From contig JAEOAD010002231.1 in NCBI GenBank assembly GCA_036365145.1, positions 3,327,501-3,391,500 of the forward strand: a stretch of 64,000 nt of DNA, read 5' to 3'. Numbering within the stretch: position 1 is the first letter of the stretch; every line of letters begins with the position of its first letter. Below are positions 23,077 to 64,000 of the stretch, piece by piece. Source of the stretch: Orientallactaga sibirica (taxonomy: Eukaryota; Chordata; Mammalia; Rodentia; Dipodidae). The notes under the pieces are model-generated. The model did not search any database and was not told the origin of the DNA. It was given only the letters and a program-made list of their open reading frames with translations. A program made the position numbers and the translations under genes.

Positions 23077-23328
23077 TGAAAAAATGTACAAAAATGTTAA
23101 AAGGACTTTTTGAGAGGACTTAGTTGTATTAAATAAAAGTCTAACCACCAGAAGAAATTGAAAACAGAAAATGTTAAAGATCATTGCCTCTGGAAAGTCA
23201 GGCTGTGGTGAGAAGAGGGATGATGTCTTAGCTTTTTGTCTCATGTTCTTTCTTACTATTTTAATTTAGGGAACAGAGTCAGGTTTCAGTCACTCTTTTG
23301 TAAAGAAAACTGTCAATCTAGTATTTTT

Positions 23329-23526
23329 TATTTTTATTTATTTCTTAAGAAAGAGGGAGAAAGAGAGAGAGAGAGTGGACATGCCAGGGCCTCTAGCCAC
23401 TGCAAATGAAATCCAGATGCTATGCACTACCATGTGCATCTGGTTTACATGGGATCTGGAGAATCAAACCTGAGTCCTTAGGCTTTGCAGATAAGCGCCT
23501 TAATCACTAAGCCATCTCTCCAGCCC
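23329..23526 (-). repeat. tRNA/ID-derived SINE
   Basis: Reverse copy from tttatttatttct to taagccatctctccagccc. A related target sequence (ctagtatttttt / cccagtattttt) lies on each side. Confidence 0.9.
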
Positions 23527-23539
23527 AACCCAGTATTTT

Positions 23540-23692
23540 TTTTTTTTTTTTTTTTTGAGGTAGGGTCTCACTTTAGCTCAGGCTGACCTGGAATTCACTG
23601 TGTAGTCTCAGGGTGGCCTCGAACTCACAGCGATCCTCCTACCTCTGCCTCCTGAGTGCTGGGATTAAAGGCGTGCGCCACCACGCCCGGCT
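23540..23692 (-). repeat. B1 SINE inserted next to a SINE at the same target
   Basis: Reverse B1 from poly-T gaggtagggtctcac to accacgcccggc. It is flanked by caacccagtattttt at 23526-23540 and 23693-23707. It retains several CpGs (gcgtgcgcc, acgcccgg), so it is a younger copy. Confidence 0.93.
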
Positions 23693-24021
23693 CAACCCAG
23701 TATTTTTAAGTAAGTTTTTTGGGGTTTTAATTTTCATATCTCAAAATTTACACTTTTGGGTGGACATTTAAACTAATTTGATAAATAAAATTACATTCCC
23801 GTCATCAAACCAAGAATAGAATAGTTCCAATATTCCACAAAAATTCCCTTATATTCCTTCATAGGTCAGAAAGGCCATTGGCCTATTAACCCATCTGTTT
23901 CCTGTAATCTTTGTCTTTTGTTTACTGTTGATATTTCTTTTCATGTATACTTGAATCTTAATTCTTATCACATCTGACAATCCTTGTTAGTTGGTTTACA
24001 TTGAAAATAATTATTGATACA

Positions 24022-24312
24022 TGTTGTAGCTACCTTCTTGTTGCTGAGACAAAAGCAGCTTGTGGAAGAAAGGGCTCTTTTGGCTTACAGCCTCAAAAGG
24101 AAGTTTCATCATGGCATGGCGGAGCAAAGGCTGCGCATCATGTCTTGTCAAAGCAGTTTAGAGGTAGGAACAAGAGTTGCACTGGCAAGCTTGGCTAATA
24201 AACCTCAAGGTCCACCCCAAGTGACACACTTCCTCCCAAACGGCCACCAGCTGGTGATTGTGTGAGGCTTAATCACAAACACGCAAGGCTATTTCACATT
24301 CAAATTATCACA
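24022..24312 (-). mobile_element. MaLR-type solo LTR
   Basis: TG-start tgttgtagctaccttcttgttgctgagac, agcagcttgtggaagaaaggg, and a CA end (cacattcaaattatcaca). Same orientation as the other copies. Confidence 0.65.
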
Positions 24313-24870
24313 TTGTGTATACACTATACTCATTCATTTAGTATCTGTTCTTTAATTTTTTATTCTCCTTACTTAAGGATTCTTCATGATTTCATTTAAT
24401 CTCTATATTGTTTTATTTATAGATCTTTTAAAGTTTACTTTTATTGGTTGCCTATAAATGCTAAAGTAATTTTAAAAATCAAAAGTTGGCTTAAAAATTC
24501 TGTATGAAAATGCTAACTTTGGTAGTTTTGGAAGTTGAGTCTCCCCACTGTACATATTAATAAACTACAAGGTGGGAGAGAGAGAGAAGTGGACATCTAC
24601 CTGGAGGTTGACTTACACAGGATAGGGTAAGAGTTAAAGACAGGTTTGATAACTCACAAGTTACCAGAAGTTGCTTAATGAAATGATGTGGAAAACCACC
24701 TAATGTCTATACTCATAAAATCTATTCTATTTTTCAGAGGCTCAGGTGCTTACTTCAGACAGAATAAATAGTGCATACCATCCAAATTAAAATCATTTTC
24801 TGGGAAAAACAAATATTTTTAGTATAACCTTTAGAAAATTGTAAGTTTTTCTTTCTTTTCTTTTTCTTTT

Positions 24871-24920
<50 letters not shown>

Positions 24921-25057
24921 CGAGGTAGGGTCTTACTCTTGGCCCAGGATGACCTGGAATTCATTCTGTATTCTGAGTGTGGCCTTGAACTCACGGTGAT
25001 CCTCCTACCTCTGCCTCCTGAGTGCTGGGATTAAAGGTGTGCACCACCACGCCCAGC
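24871..25057 (-). repeat. B1 SINE with long poly-T (poly-A) tail
   Basis: About 48 T at 24873-24920, then cgaggtagggtcttactc...cacgcccagc. It ends about 200 bp before TBCK exon 1 of the window. The long pure tail suggests a recent insertion. Confidence 0.93.
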
Positions 25058-25237
25058 TGAAATTGTAAGATTCTTTACCAGATCAGTTTTGTTATTATCA
25101 GATAATCCAAAATACTACAATGGGCATTTTAGAAAATTCTATTTTCTCTAAATGGAGGAAACCCAATACAAATATTGCTCTTTGGATGTCCTAATCTCAT
25201 TTTACTCAATAAAATGGACTCTATAATTTCTCTGTAA

Positions 25238-60438
<35,201 letters not shown>

Positions 60439-60640
60439 GTAAGTTGGTACAGGAAAAGTACATCTATCAAAAATTACCCATATTCAAGTTAATTATTTTG
60501 ATCAACCAAAATATAAGGATGGTCTACTACAAAAACCTATGAGGAAAGATAGACAAGTTTTGTCTTTCTTCCAAATCTATAGAGATATAATACTTTTCTA
60601 ATAACTAATCAGTATTTGCACTCAATTTAGTTCAAACACA

Positions 60641-61110
60641 GACATGGGCCTGGCAACTCCTGCCTATATGCTCAACACTTATTAGGCAGATGATCCCCAT
60701 GATGTCAAGATCAGCCTGCAGTAAAGTGAGACCAAGCAAAGAAAAAGACCAAAAGAAAAGAAAAAAAAGAACTTTAGAACAGTGTGTAAAGTGCATGAAG
60801 AAAACCTGAGTTTGGATCCCCAGCACCCATTTAAAAGCCCCACATAGAATGTGCACTGTAATTCCATTGCTGGGAAAGTGTAAACAGGAGGATCCCAGGG
60901 CTTGCTGATTAGCTTGTCCAGTCCAGTTTGTGAGCTCTTCAGTCTCTGATTCTTGCTCCAAAATGTGAAGAGGGGAGGAGCAGGTAAACCATCCAATGTC
61001 AACTTCTGGTCTCCATGAGCTCACATTCATATTCATATCACACACACCCCCAAACACTTGTGTACCCACACATGAACAAACACATGTGCTCACACACACA
61101 CAGCTACTTG
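60641..61110 (+). repeat. B1-like remnant followed by B4-like (ID-B1) SINE
   Basis: 60641-60765: acatgggcctggcaactcctgcctatatgctcaacac, diverged B1 with A-tail. 60770-61110: ID-like tgtaaagtgcatgaagaaaacctgagtttggatccccagcaccc, B1-like body, and a CA-rich tail (cacacatgaacaaacacatgtgctcacacacacac). Confidence 0.6.
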
Positions 61111-61309
61111 CCTGCTGTTATTAAAATTTCCCAGGAAGAGATTCACCATGGAACAGGCCTATAGTAAACTAGAGTTTTTTGAATGCTTCATTACGCAAAA
61201 TATACTCTAATTCTTCTACTTGCCTAAAACAAATATCATCCTTCCAAGTTCAAGTTAGGGCATTATCCATTTGTGAATTCACTTCAGGCTGACTTCAGGC
61301 TCCTAATGT

Positions 61310-62953
61310 TCTGACCTGTTTGGAAGGAGTATGTCAGATCTAACAATGTGCAAGTTTGAATCAGCACCTTTGTCAAAGATCAAGTAGCTTTAGTTATTTG
61401 ACCTAAGGTCCCGGTCTTCAATTCTGTTCTATTGGTCTATGTTTCTGTTTTTATGCCAGTAGCATGCTGGTTTTATTACTATGGGTTTGTAATATAGCAT
61501 TATATCCAGAGGTGTTTGTTTCTTTTGCTGGGGATATGTTTGGCTATCCAAGGCCTGCTGCCATTCCATGTGGATTTTGAGATCATTTTCTTCTATCTCT
61601 GTGAAGAATGAAGCTGCAATTTTCATTGGTATTGCATTAAATCTGTATATTGCTTTTGGTAGAATTGCCATTGTCACAATATTAATTCTACCTATGCAGG
61701 AGCATGGGAATTTTTCCATCTTCTCAAGTCCTCCTTGACTTCTTTCTTGAGTTTTTAATATTTTCCTTATATAGGTCATTTACATCCTTGGTTTGTGTTA
61801 TTCCAAAGTATTTAATTTTTTGGTTGCTATTGAAAATGGGACAGCTAACTGATTTCTTTCTTTGTATATTTCTCCTTTTCATATAGAAAAGCTACTGATT
61901 TTGTGTGTTGATTTTGTATCCTGCCACTTTGCTAAAGGTATTAATCACCTTTAGAAGTTTTGAGACTTTCAGGTCACTTACGTATAGGAACATGTCATCT
62001 GCAAATAGGGCTAAGTTGACTTCTTCCTTTCCAGTTTGTATACCATTTATTTTATACCATTTATCCTGCCTTATGGCTTGGCCTATGATTCTAGTACTAT
62101 GTTGAAGAGCAGTGGTGAGGGTTGGCACCCCTGTCTTGTTCCTAATCTCAGTGGGAACTCCTTGAGACTTTCCCCATTAAGTATTGTTTGGACTTTAGGT
62201 ACTTTATATATAGTCTTTATTGTGTTGAGATTTAAACCCTCCATGCCTATTCTTTCCAGTGTTTTGATAATGAAGTAGTGTTGTATTTTGCCAAAGGCCT
62301 TCTCTGCATCAATTGAGATGATCATGTGGTTCTTATGGTTAAGTTTATTTATGTGGTGTAATACATTGACTAATTTCCATATGTTGAACCATCCCTATAT
62401 CCCTGGGATACAGCCTACTTGATCAAGGTGGATAATGCTTTTGATATGCTGTTGAATTTGGCTTGCGAGGATTTTGTTCAGGATCTTTGCATCTAAATTC
62501 ATTAGGGATATAGGCCTATAGTTTTCTATTCTTGTTGTATCTCTGTCTAGCTTTGGTATTAGGGTGATTGCTAGCTTCATAAAAGGAGTTGTGGAGGATC
62601 CTCTGCTCTCCAATTATGCAAAAGTTTGGGAAAAATTGTTTTCAGTTCTCCAATGAAGGTTTGATAGAATTCATCTGAAAAGCCATCCGGTCCTGGACTT
62701 TGTTTTGGGGAAGTTTTTGATTACCTTTTCAATCTCCATGGATATGATTGTTTGTCTAGATTAATCAGCTCTGAGTTTAGTTTTGGTAGGTGGTATATGT
62801 CCAGGAATTCATCCCTTTCTTCCAGATTATCCAATTTTGTGGAGTAGAGGTTTTGGAAGTATTTCCTGATGATTCTTCCAATTTCATTGATGTCTATTGT
62901 GACCTCTCATTTTTCATTTTTGATTTTGTTAATTTGAGACTTCTCTCTCTTGT

Positions 62954-62990
<37 letters not shown>

Positions 62991-64000
62991 TTTGTTTGAT
63001 CAAATTGGCCAGGGGTTTATCAGTCTTGTTTATTTTTTCAAAGAACCAGCTCATCAGCTTATCAATTTTTAAAATTGTTTCCTTAGTTTTCAAATTCATT
63101 AACTTCTGCTCTGATCTTGATTATTTCTTTCTGTCTAGAGCTCTTAGGATTGGATTTTTCTTATTTTTCCAATGCCTTTAGATGGACAGTTGGGTTATTA
63201 ATTTGGGATTTCTCTGTCTTTGTTATAAAGGCATTTAGTGCTATGAATATTCCCCTTAGGACTACCTTCATTGTGTCCCATAAGTTTTGATAAGTTGTGT
63301 TTTCATTATCATTCAATTCTAGGAAGTTTACAATTTCTAATTTGATTGCTTCCACAACCCATTCATTGTTTAAAAGTGTGTTGTTCAGTTTCCAAGAGCT
63401 GGTGGAGTTCCTGGTATATGTCTTGTTAATTTCTAGCTTTAAAGCAATGTGATCTGATATGATGCAGGAAGTTACTTCAATTTTCCTGAATTTGTGATGG
63501 CATGCTTTATGGCATAATATATGCTCTATTTGGGAGATAGTTCTATGAACTATTGAGAAGAATGTATTTTCTGTATCTGTTAGGTCTATTTGAGCTATGG
63601 TATTATTGAGTTCTATTATTTTCCTGTTGATTTTCTGCTTGGATGATGATCTATTGATAATAGTGGAGTATCAAAATCTCTGACTATGATGATTTTGGTG
63701 TTTATTGCTGTTTTGTTGTCAAGTAGGTTTTGTTTTATAAACTGTGGGTGCACATGTGTTTGGCTCATATAGATTTACAGTTTTGATGTCCTCTTATTGG
63801 ATCATTCCCATGATAAGTAAGAAGTGGCCTTCATTGTCCCTTTTTATTACTTTTGTTTTGAAGTCTGTTTTGTCAGATATTAATATAGCAACACCTGTTT
63901 GTTTCATATTTCCATTTGCTTGGAATATTATTTTCCAGCTTTTCACCCTGAAGAGGTTTATGTCTTTAGGGGTGAGGTGGGTTTCTTGAAGACAGCAGAT
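61310..64000 (-). mobile_element. L1 ORF2 relic (endonuclease to reverse transcriptase), runs off window
   Basis: Read on the minus strand from 64000 downward: endonuclease pieces (QETHL near 63990, SDH near 63450), then reverse transcriptase pieces ([19 protein letters not shown] near 62500, SIDAEKAF near 62310, GTRQGC near 62140, FADDM near 62000), then [13 protein letters not shown] near 61670 and HKNRNIDQ near 61435. The RT FADD core is kept, but the frame is broken by stops and frameshifts, with a (CT)n insertion at 62954-62985. It stops near 61310, so no 3' UTR or tail is seen. Not active. Confidence 0.92.
62954..62985. repeat. (CT)n microsatellite inside the L1 relic
   Basis: About 32 bp of CT dinucleotides interrupting L1 ORF2. 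Confidence 0.93.

Larger units (their letters stand above)
60439..64000 (+). other. TBCK: Intron continuing past the window end
   Basis: Starts with a strong donor gtaagt. Contains a B1/B4-like block and a long antisense L1. No further TBCK exon (expected to begin EYLTVFS-like) is seen. Confidence 0.88.

Noticed and set aside
22885..23244. 119-codon minus-strand frame
   Set aside because: Its end is inside the SINE at 22775-22965 and the rest is an N/F/K-rich chance translation of AT-rich DNA.
24755..24994. Lysine-rich frame
   Set aside because: It is the translation of the B1 poly-A tail at 24873-24920.
60632..61099. 155-codon minus-strand frame, longest in the window
   Set aside because: It lies entirely in a B1/B4-like SINE block and its translation shows no known domain.

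Overview
This window is mammalian nuclear DNA holding the middle of one protein-coding gene on the + strand, TBCK (TBC1 domain containing kinase). It has long AT-rich introns, GT-AG splicing and dense SINE, LINE and LTR repeats. The repeat mix points to a rodent: B1 (7SL-type) SINEs, ID elements, ID-B1 fusion (B4-like) elements, MaLR LTRs and L1. The commonest SINE is a ~200 bp tRNA/ID-derived element whose head reads ggctggagagatggcttagc and whose tail is CT-rich followed by (AAAT)n. From memory this looks like the jerboa (Dipodidae, e.g. Jaculus) SINE; the species is an inference, not proven here.

Layout. Positions 1-25260 hold no recognisable exon and are read as intron (or 5' flank) of TBCK: repeats separated by unique AT-rich DNA. 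From 25261 to 60438, 16 coding exons can be joined in one open frame (1508 nt, 502 whole codons), every junction canonical GT-AG with matching phase. The first exons (N-terminus and kinase N-lobe) lie upstream of the window. The last exons (rest of the TBC domain and the C-terminal rhodanese-like domain) lie downstream. Positions 60439-64000 are the next intron, filled mostly by an antisense L1 ORF2 relic that runs off the window.

The gene. Exons 1-7 of the window encode the C-lobe of a kinase-like domain in which the catalytic HRD is HRA and the DFG is KFG, so it is a pseudokinase. Exons 8-11 encode a linker. Exons 12-16 encode the first half of a TBC (Rab-GAP) domain with an intact arginine finger (IxxDxxR) and glutamine finger (YxQ). 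The family is therefore a catalytically dead kinase joined to a potentially active Rab GAP.

The most unusual structural observations are not genes. One is a SINE at 16.7-17.1 kb split by a patch made of a 61-bp copy of DNA lying about 470 bp downstream plus a GC-rich segment of unknown origin. Two are target sites used repeatedly by successive SINE insertions (19.9-20.4 kb and 23.3-23.7 kb). Another is a complete antisense MaLR element with a 5-bp target duplication (51274-53078), with a sister copy cut by the window start. The last is a coding-like antisense tract next to exon 8. I saw no bacterial, phage, CRISPR or other novel system; the window looks like an ordinary mammalian gene interior.
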